A DNA stretch of 64,000 nt from Bettongia penicillata ogilbyi (Eukaryota; Chordata; Mammalia; Diprotodontia; Potoroidae). The stretch covers positions 9,609,378 through 9,673,377 of the forward strand of contig JAJHZJ010000061.1 of assembly GCA_023548195.1 (NCBI GenBank). Reading direction: 5' to 3'. The position numbers and the translations under genes were made by a program. Each line of letters opens with the position of its first letter. Positions within the stretch are counted from its first letter, which is position 1. Shown piece after piece: positions 52,988-63,889 of this stretch. Under the pieces are notes generated by a model. The model was not told the origin of the DNA, searched no databases, and saw only the letters and a list, made by a program, of their open reading frames with translations.

Positions 52988-53113
52988 TGGAAGGAAGGAA
53001 GGAAGGAAGGAAGGAAGGAAGGAAGGAAGGAAGGAAGGAAGGAAGGAAGGAAGGAAGGAAGGAAGGAAGGAAGGAAGGAAGGAAAGAAGGAAGGAAGGAA
53101 GGAAGGAAGGAAA
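52988..53113. repeat. (GGAA)n microsatellite
   Basis: About 125 bp of ggaaggaagg with one aaagaagg variant. Not attached to a recognisable HAL1, unlike the 44.4-kb array. Confidence 0.97.
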
Positions 53114-53514
53114 CTCCTTTTAAGAGTAATGCCTTTTGGGGAGCTTAATTCAAACTGTAATTCTCAATTCAAACAGACTATCACTGCTGGGTTAATCTCC
53201 TCTGGACTGGGGAACTACAGAAGTTTCTCTGCTGTTTAAAGTTCCCAGAGGTGTCATTAGTTCCTTGGGTCAACCAATCACCTTTTTTATTTTCTTTCTT
53301 GGTTGAATCAAAGAAATTTGCAGCTGAGAGTATATATAATCTTGTTTATATCTCATGTCCATTGACTGATTGATTGATTTTGTAACTTGACGAAAGAAGC
53401 ATTCTCATTTGAAAACGATATCAGGGAGCATATGAAGCATGGTGTTCCTTGAGTTGGGGGTGGTAGTCCATCCCTTACATTTATAGTGAAAATTAATTGA
53501 AAGTAGTATTCAAA
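53114..53514. other. Unassigned sequence
   Basis: No recognised repeat or gene. Confidence 0.3.
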
Positions 53515-53700
53515 GAGTAATAGAATGGTAGAATTACAAGAGATCTCACATATCATCTAGTCTAGTTCAACCTTCTCGTTTTTACAGATGAAGAAACTGA
53601 GATAAAAAGAAATGAAAGGATCATATTGTCATGCAGTTAATTCAGGGCAGAGTCAGTACTAGAATCCATATTGTTTTTCCAGCCAAACCATATGCTTTGA
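53515..53700 (-). repeat. L3/MIR-like ancient repeat
   Basis: atcatctagtctagttcaac, tttttacagatgaagaaact, tcaaccttctcgt and ccatattgtttttccagcca. Diverged. Confidence 0.55.
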
Positions 53701-54087
53701 TATTTCAAGGATCCATGATTTCATCAGTGTGAATATATTACCATCAGTGCAAATTGTAACAATTTTGAAACTTGGTAATAAGTCTTCAAAAGTTCTTCCA
53801 GGATATATGTGACCACAGAAGACCTATAGATGGCCATGCATGTAGGGAACATGTGGGCTAGATACATGTCTAGGGTACATATATGACAAGAAACATAAGT
53901 GATTAGGATAATTATGCCTTATACGGCAGAGGTACCAAGTTCCTCTGATGATATTACTATATGATTTTGTGCCCTTCTCTGCTACACATCTCCACTGAGT
54001 CACCATCTTTTGATTGTCAGCTGTGATTCTGGTTCTTCACTGCTACAGTATTCCACTAACTGCTGTAGCTGATCTTCAGCTATAACA
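53701..54087. other. Unassigned sequence
   Basis: No gene or repeat recognised. Confidence 0.3.
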
Positions 54088-54350
54088 TAGCTAGTGGCAC
54101 AGTGGATACAGTGCTAGATTTGGAGTCAGGAAAATCTGAGTTCAAATATGACCCCAGGCAATTACTAGCTATGTGTCTTTGGGAAAGCCATTTAACCTCC
54201 ATCTATCTCTGTTTTCTTCTCTGTAAAATAGGGATAATAATAGTACATACTTCCTAGAATTTTTGTGAAGATGAAGATAATATTTGTAAAACACTTTTTT
54301 TAAACTTTAAAGTCTAAATAAATGCTTGTTGATATTATCATTATTAATTT
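54088..54350 (+). repeat. THER1/MIR-type SINE
   Basis: agtggcacagtggatacagt, ttggagtcaggaaaatctga, gttttcttctctgtaaaata, gggataataatagtacatac, tctaaataaatgcttgttga: near full-length plus-strand copy. Confidence 0.85.
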
Positions 54351-54722
54351 TCAAAAGCAATAATAATATAGCTTCTTTCCTTGAGGGAGGAGTCTAGCCC
54401 CAAGCCTATCTCTAGCCATTTTATAATGCATTATCTAACCAACTTCACTCAGCCAGAAAGCTAGAGAAACCTTAAAACACTTTCATGTCTGACTTTTGCA
54501 TTCTTTTTTCCTGTTGTTACTTGAGGTCCCTCAGTCTAAAGTCTTGTTTGACTTTTAATTCCTATAATACTACCTGAGTCTCTAGCTTGGTTCCCCTTCA
54601 AACTCTCCCAAGGGTACTAATTAGCAAAACTGCTACAAAGGAGTAGGTTAGAAGTTAGCTGAAAGCAAAGATCAAAATCAACCACAAATTAGCAGGATAA
54701 AGATGGAAATACATGACCAACC
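54351..54722. other. Unassigned; may include the pseudogene 5' UTR
   Basis: No repeat recognised. The last about 50-100 bases before 54723 could be 5' UTR of the ALYREF retrocopy, but I cannot place its left end. Confidence 0.3.
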
Positions 54723-55380
54723 ATGGCTGACATGATGGATGAGTCCATGGCCAACATCATTAAACTCAACTGAATCTCTGAGCAGCCACTGAGGTAGAGA
54801 TGCACCACTGGTACCAAAGAAGCTGGATGCAGCATTAGGAACAGACCTGTGTCCTACTGCCATCTAGGATAGCTTCCAGCTAAGTGGCAACACAACTTCT
54901 TCAATAACATATCTGGGGTAAGTCCTGGCATAGAAACAAGAGGAAAACTACTGCTCTCAAATTGGAGTGTCCGATGTGCATATTCCGGAATCATTTGCTG
55001 AATTTGGAACTCTGAAGAAGGAAGCTATGCTTTATGACCAGTTTAGATAGCACTGAGAGACAGCAGGTGTGCATTTTTGAGTGAAAAGAAGATGTTCTGA
55101 TGGCTATGGAGTATTATAATGATGTCCTCTGGAACGGCTTCACTGTGAATATTCAGCACATGATATCACATATGGATACATAGTGAAGACTTACACAGTG
55201 TAAGCAGAGATGAGATGACCCAAAGTCATGACCCTGGAGGCTTTGGTGATTGAAGCAGAACTTAGGCAGTGGTAACGGGAGTCCAGGATAAGGCAGAGGA
55301 ACAGGCCTACAAAAGAGCTTCATTTGGCAAAAGAGCAAGATGCACAACTGGAGGCTCATAATGCTAGGATGGACACTGGT
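54723..55380 (+). pseudogene. ALYREF: Processed pseudogene of ALYREF (mRNA export adaptor)
   Basis: The parent binds spliced mRNA with TREX and hands it to NXF1 for nuclear export (known). The copy starts ATG at 54723 and reads MADMMDESMANIIKLN, matching the conserved N-terminal UAP56-binding motif, then a TGA where Arg is expected. Later blocks in order: AGCSIRNRPVSY, LPAKWQHNFF (54875 on), GKLLLSN (RRM strand), EFGTLKKEAMLYDQF (about 55000), MAMEYYNDV and VNIQHMISHMDT (55097-55183), and the C-terminal motif EQDAQLEAHNARMDT (to about 55375). Introns are absent; several stops and frameshifts are present. The Gly/Arg-rich linkers are strongly shortened. It is a dead retrocopy, probably made by L1 machinery. 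Confidence 0.88.
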
Positions 55381-55815
55381 AGAGGCAGCAACCTAATCCT
55401 GGAATGGGATAGGACCAAGAAAGCTTATTCTTTACCTGCCTGTTTGATGGTGGAGTGGATGACTGTTGTTTGTCCTTTGTATTGATTTTCAAGTGAATTG
55501 AATTTAAGTGATGGAGGGCTGTGCAAAGTCACCAAACTCACTTTTCCTCCAGAGCCATCTGGGTCAAGGGCAAGATATAGATCAAGACAACTGGACATGG
55601 CCCTGGATGACTAGCTGATGACAATGGTGGATTTGTTCCTTTTATGTTTATAAATGACATTTAAAATTCATTTAAAGTATATATATATATATTTTTTTAA
55701 TTCCAAAATACCTGTTTTATAACATTTTTTCCTTAGGTGTAGAATTTTAGTAGCTGCTTTTGTAGAGAAAGTAGCGTTAGTATCTTTGCCATAATGAAAT
55801 AGAATGTGTATTATT
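55381..55815 (+). other. Possible ALYREF pseudogene 3' UTR
   Basis: Single-copy-looking sequence following the pseudogene, with a short (TA)n at 55678-55692. It ends at the target-site copy AATGTGTATTATT (55803-55815). After the HAL1, the right flank begins with seven A (58459-58465), which could be the remains of the pseudogene poly(A). Confidence 0.35.
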
Positions 55816-58445
55816 TTAAAAAATTTTTAATTAATTTATTTTAAATTTTCAACATTCACTTCCACAAGATATTGAGTTCCAAATTTTCTCCTAATCTCTC
55901 CCTTCCACCCACCCAAAGGCATTGTACATTCCAATCACTCCTTCCCCTAACCTGCCCTCCCTTCTATCACACTTCTCCCTTTTCTCATCCCTTTCTCCTC
56001 TATTTCCTTGTAGGACAAGATAGGTTTCTACGCCCCATTGCCTGTATGCCTTATTTCCCACTTGCATATAAAAACAATTTTTAACATTCTTTTTTAAAAT
56101 TTTTAGTTCCAACTTCTTTCCCTTCCTCTCTCCCTACCCATCTCCACTGAGAAGGCAATCAATTCGATATAGGTTATACATGTGTAGTCATGCAAAACAC
56201 TTCCGTAAGAGCCATGATATGAAAGACTAACTGTATTTCCCTCCATCCTATCCTGCCTCTCATTTATTTTATTCTCTCTTGACTCTGTCCCTCCTCAAAA
56301 ATGTTTACTTCTAATTGCCCTCTTCTCCCATTTTCTCTCCCTTAGATCATGCTCCCACACTCCCACTTATCTTCTTCCCCCCTACTTTCCTACAATGTAA
56401 GGCAGAGTTTCATATCAAATTGAGTGTACATGTTATTCCCTCCTTAAGTCAAATGCGATGAGAATAAAATTCACTCTTTCCCTCTCACCTCCTCCTTCTT
56501 CCCCTCCATTGAAAAAGCTTTGTCTGCCTCTTTTATGTGAGAGATAATTTACCCTATTCTATTTCTCCCTTTCTCTTCCCAATATATTCCTCTCTCACCC
56601 CATAATTTTATTTTTTAGATATCATCCCTTCATATTCAACTAATCCTGTGCCCTCTGTCTATAGGTATATAATCCCTCTGACTACCCTAATACTAAGAAA
56701 AGTCTCAAGAGTTACAAATACTATCTTTCCATGTAAGAATGTAAACAGTTGAACTTATAAGTCTCTGATGATTTGTCTTTCCTGTTTACCTTTTCATTCT
56801 TCTCTTGATTCTTGTGTTTGAAAGTCAAATCTTCTATTCAGCTCTGATCTTTTCAACAAAAATGCTTGAAAGTCTTTTATTTCATTGAATGACCATTTTC
56901 CCCCCTGAAGTATTACACTCAGTTTTGCTGGGTAGGTGATTCTTGGTTTTAATCCTAGCCACTTTGACCTGTGGAACATCATATTCCAAGCCCTCTGATC
57001 CCTTAATGTAGAAGCTGCTAGATCTTGTGTTATCCTGATTGTGTTTCCATAATACTTGAATTGTTTCTTTCTGGCTGCTTGCAATATTTTCTTCCTTGAC
57101 CTGGGAGCTCTGGAATTTGGCTACAATATTCCTAGGAATCTTTCTTTTGGGATCTCTTTCAGGAGATGATCAATGGATTCTTTCAATATCTATTTCACCT
57201 TCTGGTTCTAGAATATCAGGGCAGTTTTCCTGATAAGCTCTTGAAAAATGATGTCCAGGCTCTAATTTTGATCATGACTCTCAGGTAGTACAATAATTTT
57301 AAAATAATCTCTCCTGGATCTATTTTCCAGGTTAGGTGTTTTTCCAATGAGATGTTTCACATTGTCTGCTATTTGTTCATTCCTTTGGTTTTGTTTTACA
57401 ATTTCTTGACTTTTCCTAAAGTCATTAATTTCCATGTGCTCCATTCTAATCTTTACGAAATTACTTTCTTCTGTGAGCTTTTGGACCTCCTTTTCCATCT
57501 GGCCAATTCTATTTTTTAAAGCATTCTTCTCCTCATTGGCTCTTTGGATCTCTTTTGCCACTTGGGTTAGTCTATTTTTTAAGGTACTATTTTTCTTCAG
57601 CATTTTTTGAGTCCCCTTTAGAGAGGAGTTGACTTGTTTTTCATGATTTTTTTGCATCAGCCTCATTTTTTCCCCTAATTTTTGCTCTATTTCTCTTATT
57701 TGATTTTCAAAATTCTTTTTGAGTTCTCTCATGGGTTGAGACCAATTTACATTTTTCCTGGAGGCTTTGGATGTAGGAGATTCGACTTTGTTGTCTTCTT
57801 CTGTTTGTGTATTTTGGTCTTCCTTATCACTAAAGTAAGATTCTATAGTCTGATTCTTTTTCCTGTTTTTGCTAATTTTCACAGCCATTTACTTGAATTG
57901 TGAGCTCTTTGTCAGAGTAGTTCTCTGCTTCCAGTGGAGGTGAGGGTAGTATACTGGTAGTTATTTGATCCCTGCACAATCTATGGGGCTAGAGCTCTAG
58001 AAACAGTCATTGCCACTGCTCCTGATGCTGCTGTGGCTGCTATGGGCTCCTCCACTCCCTGCACACCCTGAGGTTGGGGCTGGATCACTATACTCTTTCA
58101 CATAGGTCCCACAGATTTTTTCCACTGACCTTCAATTTGTCCTTGGCATTTTGGGGTTGTGGAGTCTGGAAACCAACACAACTGCCAGAGATTCAGTCCC
58201 CCCAAAGTCTGATCAGGTCCTGTCTGTACTGGCCCAACTCATGCTGGACTGTGCTTTGCTCCCAGTGCAGAGCAATAGATGCTTCCTATTGCCCTTCCAA
58301 GTCATCTTGGGCTGGAGATTTGCTCCATTCTATCATTCTGTGGGTTTTGCAGTTCTAGTCATTTATAACTGGTGTTTGACTGAGCTTGCAGGGAGAGCTC
58401 TAGTAAATCCATGCTTTTGCTCCACCATCTTGTCTCTGCCTTCCA
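55816..58445 (-). mobile_element. Full-length HAL1 with 13-bp TSD
   Basis: Minus-strand element: 5' end near 58445 (ggcagagacaagatggtgga), a non-monomeric 5' UTR of about 560 bp, ORF1 (57888-56794), a 3' UTR without ORF2 and an A/T-rich end at 55816. It is flanked by AATGTGTATTATT at 55803-55815 and 58446-58458. It is a different 5' UTR type from the 25,373 and 41,642 copies but the same ORF1/3' UTR body plan. Confidence 0.88.
56794..57888 (-). pseudogene. HAL1 ORF1, two main frames
   Basis: ATG at 57888 (MAVKISKNRKKNQTIESYF). The first 208 codons include the coiled coil (LTQVAKEIQRANEEKNALKN) and the RRM start (YFKIIVLPESHDQN). Frames break near 57262-57085. The C-terminal domain (PRITYPAKLSVILQGGKWSF, AFLLKRSELNRRF) is at 57084-56794. 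Its N-terminus differs from the MPRK type, matching its different 5' UTR. Confidence 0.87.
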
Positions 58446-58544
58446 AATGTGTATTATTAAAAAAACGACTATAGGGCATGCAGTTATAACAGCTTCATTG
58501 AGATCTATCCAAAAAGGTTAATGAACAGAAAAATAGGGTTCAAT

Positions 58545-58815
58545 CAATCAACAATTCAACTATGTTTAAGGCAATTAATGCTAGCAACACCAAGACCAAT
58601 AATGAAAAAGTCCTTACTCTCAAGGGGCTTACATTCTGAAAGGGCAAACAGTGTGTGAGGATGTAAGTATATATAGAACAAGGGTAAAGAGACAGTAGTA
58701 ATGACTCATGTGATTAGGAGAGGTTGAATGTAGAAGGTATTGCTTGAGCTGCTTCTTGAAGGAAGAAAATGATACTGTGAATCAGAGGAAAGGGGAAAGT
58801 ATGCTTCAGGCATGA
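58545..58815 (+). repeat. Ancient L2-like repeat
   Basis: ccttactctcaaggggctta, cattctgaaagggcaaacag, gcttgagctgcttcttgaag and gaaagtatgcttcaggcatg: the same family as 16140-16390. Confidence 0.55.
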
Positions 58816-58837
58816 GGAGCAGTCAGTCCTAAGGCAT

Positions 58838-59400
58838 GGTTGGTTAGTTATTGTCCTTCATTGTTGAAGAGGACCAAAATGACATCACCATGATAAAGTG
58901 AATTTTCAGTGTTTACAACTGTGACTGATCAGAACAATACAAGTTTGGAATTCTCTACCACAGATTGGACACAGATAGTCCATGTAAACATTTGGGGTGA
59001 TTACTCCAAATTTGCATATCCTATGTTTCCTTTGTGTAGTTTCAATTCTGCTTAGCTCATAGAGCACAGCACTTTTTCTGATGTGGGCATGCCATGTTGA
59101 GCAATCCTGTGCCAGTGTCTCCCATGTTGCACAGTCAAATCCAAAATTCTTGAGACAGACCTTGAAAGTGTCCTTGTATCACCTCTTCTGACCACCATGT
59201 GATCGCCTGCTCCATGTGAGTTCTCCATAAAATAGTCTTTTGGGCAAGAGTACATTTTGCATTCAAACAATGTGGCCAGCCCATTGGAGTTGTGCTCTCT
59301 GAAGAACAGTTTGAATGCTTGGTAGTTCAGATTGAGCAAGGACCTCAGTGTCTGGTACCTTGTCCTGCCAGGTGATCTTCAGAATCTCCCTAAGACATGG
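58838..59400 (-). mobile_element. RTE-like LINE 3' region, second copy
   Basis: The same 3' end as at 51,885 (gaggaccaaaatgacatcac, gagcacagcactttttctga). The minus-strand coding end includes REILKITWQDKVPDTEVLAQ and RAQLQWAGHIV (about 59263-59400), the C-terminal domain of the RTE-like polyprotein. Truncated at about 59,400, where other DNA begins. Confidence 0.75.
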
Positions 59401-59465
59401 AGTTGGGCATTGGAATGTTGTGTGTGAGGAACAGAGGGGTCTGAAGGAATCACACACTGTTGGAG

Positions 59466-59530
59466 CTAAAAGTGAAGTTATAATTCTACTTATAGTTATA
59501 AAAGTGAAGTTATAAATTCTACTTCTTATA
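59466..59530 (+). repeat. Short imperfect tandem duplication
   Basis: Two copies of about 32 bp built on aaaagtgaagttata-attctactt, at 59468 and 59500. Confidence 0.7.
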
Positions 59531-59569
59531 TACTTCATTACCCTGCATGTCTCAAAATCAAGAAGGAAG

Positions 59570-60049
59570 GACAACTGACGTATGAATAAAATGGCAGAAG
59601 CATCAATAACCCTGATAAGGGCACCAGTCCTTTCTCCCTCTAGAGTTTACTGAAACCAGTTTGTAAAAGAAGAGTTATCCCCATATTGTAAACTGGTCCT
59701 TATGCTGCAGGGCAACTCATCTCTAGGGTGTCTAGTTACTTGAGTAACATTCCCTGTGCTGGGAAAGTATCTTGTAGTAAACACTATTGCAAACTGATGG
59801 TTGATATTCTTGAAGAAGAGAATTCATCAAAGTTCTGAACAGGACTGACGCTGTGTTACAAGGTCATACAGTCCTTAAAATCCCATTCAGAGTCTTTCCT
59901 CAGTTTCAGGAAGGCCTGTTCTAGAGGATCAAGGACCTTTAAGCCATGGCTACGTAGAATCACCATTGGCCGTAGTCTGACTACCAGGAAAACTAGAAAG
60001 TAATGGTTAGTCTGAGGTTTCCTGAGTTTAGTCATCCAATAAGAAGAAA
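59570..60049. other. Unassigned sequence
   Basis: No recognised repeat or gene. Confidence 0.3.
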
Positions 60050-61799
60050 GTATGTTGAATAATTATCTAAATTATCATCATGGATTCCATGATGAGACTA
60101 CACTAACCATATTTTCCAAACAGAAAGCTCCCAGACTATTAACTTACTGGAAATTGACAAAGAAACAGATATGGACACAGATACTAAAGATGTTTAATTA
60201 TAGACATAAAGCAGTCACTATAGCATGGAGGTCAAAGGAGCCTACAAGTTGCCTTCATTAAGAAATACTTTATTGGTCTCCTTGCCAAGTAGAGATAAGT
60301 CAGCTTTAAATAAAATTGGTTTAAAATAGAAACTTATTTGCAAAACCTTACAAAGGATAAAGGTAAAAAAAAAATTATAAGTGGTACCACTTCTTAAAAC
60401 AGACAGATGCAGTAGGAAAAAAAAATAGGTATAAAGAAAGCTTGACTAGAAACCCTACCAAGTGAGATTATCCTGACATCATTTAAAGAAACTAGAAGGA
60501 GAACACTAAACAGATGAAAAATAGAAGAGTTCTGTCAGCATTTTATTTTCATCAGTAATGATAGTGGAGCAGCCCTATTTGGGCTCTAAGATCTCAATCC
60601 TCAGTGTTCAATAAGAGGAAGAGAAACCAGACTGAGGAACCATGTCACTAAAGAAAATAAAGGCAGGAAGAGCAAGCAGACCAGACTAAGAGGAGGCTAG
60701 TGCTTGAAACACCCCAGTTCTGAGAGTATTGAGGGACTGGTTCTCATGATGTCTGAAGGAGGGGAAAGTACCAAATGATTGGTGAAAATCATGGAGAATG
60801 TTAAACAAAAAAAGGTCAGTCAAGCAGATTAATAGCTACTGGACTCTGTGTCCACTTTTCCTTTTCTAAATCTTCTTGAGAATCATCTACTCATCCATCA
60901 AGAGTATTCTTTATGAAAATATGAGAGAGTAACAGGTAGGCTTTTGCAAATGATATTCTATAGTAGAACATTCTTTATATTTATACAATTGAAAGGTATA
61001 GAGGACATGAAATCTCATTGTATTATTTCTTTTACTATGAAAAAAATTGACTCATTAGAACAAGAAGCAAAATTAAAGATTTCTATACAACAAAGTATCT
61101 CCCTTGGATGAATTAAGATCACATAAGTTTCACTGATAGATGAAATAAGAGGTTATTTTGATTAATTATCCTCTTATTACCAAGATCAAATGAAGCATAA
61201 AATTAGGAGAACTGTATTCAACAAACTTAAATCCAATTCACTTGCAAATCCTGTCATCACCTTCCTGATGTCATGGTTCTCTTTGGGAATGATACAATAA
61301 CTCAGCAAAAATATTTACCACTAGTAAGAAGGATATCTAATACAGATGGTAAGGTGTGTTGGATGTTCTTATTCGGAGATAATACAATTACAAGTAGATC
61401 AAGCCTCAGAAAATTATAGAGCCTCTTAAATGAAATTCATACCAACTCAAAAGAATTCTCCCCAACCATCCCCACAGAAGAAATCAAATGGATCTAGAAT
61501 GCTTGTTGTATCAAGAATGGAATGGATAACTCACTGATGGTTCTTTCAGATTGTACATTAGATGTTTTGGTCAGACACTGTGTGTGTTCAATAACTGGGT
61601 ACAGAACTGAATAAGAGGAAGAGAGAAGGCTGAGTCACATTTGGAAAACTGGGCAGCACTTTGAATTATTCCAGATCTCTCTGAAACAATAGCCCATCTT
61701 TTTAACACCATTATTCTTTGGGTGAAACTCTATGGCTGTCAATCATAGAATATCACTTGAAGAAACAAAATTTGGGATCACCAAAAGGGTAATGGGCAA
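60050..61799 (+). mobile_element. Degraded RTE-clade-like LINE body, part 1
   Basis: Broken plus-strand frames hold RT-linked words: LRDWFSxCLKEGKVPNDW near 60733-60785 (pre-RT and RT entry), QVGFCK near 60935 (the QAGFR motif), and a C-terminal part near 61590-61780 ending ILWVKLYGCQS-like text. No open frame over 70 codons. The assignment rests on motif order only. Confidence 0.5.
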
Positions 61800-62044
61800 G
61801 GGCAGCTAAGTGTGCTGGGCTTGGAGTCAGGAAGACTTATCTGCCCAAGTTCAAATCTGGCCAAAGATACTTACTAGCTGTGCAACCTTGGACAAGTCAG
61901 TTAATTCTGTTGACTTCGGTTTCCTCATCTTTAAAATAAGCTGGAGAAGGAAATGGCAAATCATTCCAATCCCTTTGCCAAGGAAACCCAAAATTGGGAT
62001 CATGAAGAGTTGGACATGACTGAAAATGATTTAAGCAACTACAA
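61800..62044 (+). repeat. MAR1-type CORE-SINE
   Basis: gggcagctaagtgtgctggg, acttactagctgtgcaacct, tttcctcatctttaaaataa, gctggagaaggaaatggcaa, catgaagagttggacatgac. Full-length plus-strand copy interrupting the RTE-like remnant. Confidence 0.88.
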
Positions 62045-62300
62045 AAAGGGCAAAAGAGAGATGTATAACTAGCTTACTAGTTTTTACCAACAATGATTTG
62101 CACGTGAAATGAGGTAAAAGAAACTATCTAAATGCAACCAATGATGTTGGCTTCAAATTATTGAACCTAAAGTCCACATCCTTCTTTCCTGTTAACAATC
62201 TGTAAACTATAAAAGTGGAAAGTTATGTACTATCAGTCACAATTACCCTGTGAGGTAACTCTGCTTACCAGTTTTGGTAAATGTATTTTGTCAGGTGGGG
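62045..62300 (+). mobile_element. Degraded RTE-like LINE body, part 2
   Basis: Short continuation after the MAR1 (gggcaaaagagagatgtata). Only weak similarity to the post-RT region. Confidence 0.35.
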
Positions 62301-62559
62301 AGAGGGTGTTGTTAGAAAGTGTCTCATGTTAAAAAAAAAATCCATAAAAGAATAATTTAAAAACAAAAGATATTAATAATTTATCTTTTTAGAAATATAT
62401 TTTCTGAGAGATTTATAAGTGGCAAAGGAGATGAGATCATTTCATATAGCAAGAGCAAGGAAAAGCAGATAGATAGCCTGCATACCGCACTGACCTTCTG
62501 GCTGTTCTGAGAACAAGACATTCCATCTCTCAGGTCTGAGCATTTTCTCTTGTTCTGCC

Positions 62560-62870
62560 TCATGCCTGGAATACTCTCCTTCCTTATCTCTGCCTCTTGG
62601 ATTCCCTGGCTTCCTTTAAATACCCATTAAAATCCCATCTTCCACAGGAAACCTTTTTCAACCCCTCTTAAATCTTGTTCCTTTTCCCTATTAATTTTTC
62701 TCCTATTTATTCTATATATAGCTTTATTTGTTTGGGTTTTTTTGTGTCCCCCATTAGATTATTAATTCTTTGAGGGTATGGGCTGTCTTTGCTTCTTTTT
62801 GTATCTCCAGAGCTTAGCACAGTGCTTGGCACATAGCAGGTGCTTCATAGAGGTTTACTTACTTCCTAAC
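62560..62870 (+). repeat. L2 LINE 3' end
   Basis: catgcctggaatactctcct, tacccattaaaatcccatct, ttctttgagggtatgggctg, agagcttagcacagtgcttg, gcacatagcaggtgcttcat. Confidence 0.8.
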
Positions 62871-62902
62871 TTACTGGTACCCATATAATATTAAGAGATT
62901 TA

Positions 62903-63136
<234 letters not shown>

Positions 63137-63204
63137 TAGAAGAAGGTCCCTGGTGACTTGAATGTGTCTCCTAAGGAAAATTTCTGGGAAAATATGGATA
63201 AGAG

Positions 63205-63500
63205 CTGGGTGATATGGTGTATATGGTGATATGTTGGACTTGGAGTCAGGAAACCTGAGTTCAAATGTAGTTTCAGATACTTACTATATACTACCATGAT
63301 GGTAGGTACCTACTATCTCACCCTGAGCTAATGACTTTCTTAGCCTCAGTTTCCTTATTTGTCCCCATTGTCTCCTCATGGGGATAATAAAACCACTTAC
63401 TTTCTCCTAAAGTTGTGGTGAGGATTAAATAAAATAGATTGCAAACCTTTTAGGACTATAACACATGAATGCTAACTTGTCATGGGTATTGTTGTTTTTG
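63205..63500 (+). repeat. THER1/MIR-type SINE
   Basis: gttggacttggagtcaggaa, cctcagtttccttatttgtc, catggggataataaaaccac, gttgtggtgaggattaaata: a plus-strand copy with a short internal insertion near 63290. Confidence 0.8.
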
Positions 63501-63657
63501 TCATAGAATACAAAGGCTGGCTGGATTATAATCTGTACCTTTGGAGTGAGTACCCTTGCCAATGAGCTCACAAATGCATTGAAGTATAATTTAATATTTC
63601 ATCTAGAAAAGAGCATTGGCATCAAAGTTTTCTTCCCCTAGTCACATCACACATTCT

Positions 63658-63817
63658 ATGGTTGTTATCCTGTGTTCTCAAAGAGGACCAAAATGACATC
63701 ATGTTGGAGCCAAAGTACAGTGTGCCTGACAGTGGCTGGTCAGGCCAGTAGGAGCTGGGAAGGCTCTACCACCAGTTGGGCACAAATAGGCCATGTGAAC
63801 ATTTGGAGTTGAACATG
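63658..63817 (-). mobile_element. RTE-like LINE 3' end, third copy
   Basis: gaggaccaaaatgacatcat, tggctggtcaggccagtagg, ctctaccaccagttgggcac: the same 3' UTR as the two longer copies, 5'-truncated. Confidence 0.7.
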
Positions 63818-63889
63818 TTCTATTACACAGTATAGGAAACTGTTTCATAGGAGTAGTGGAAAATAAAGTTACAGGAAGCTCATAGGATC

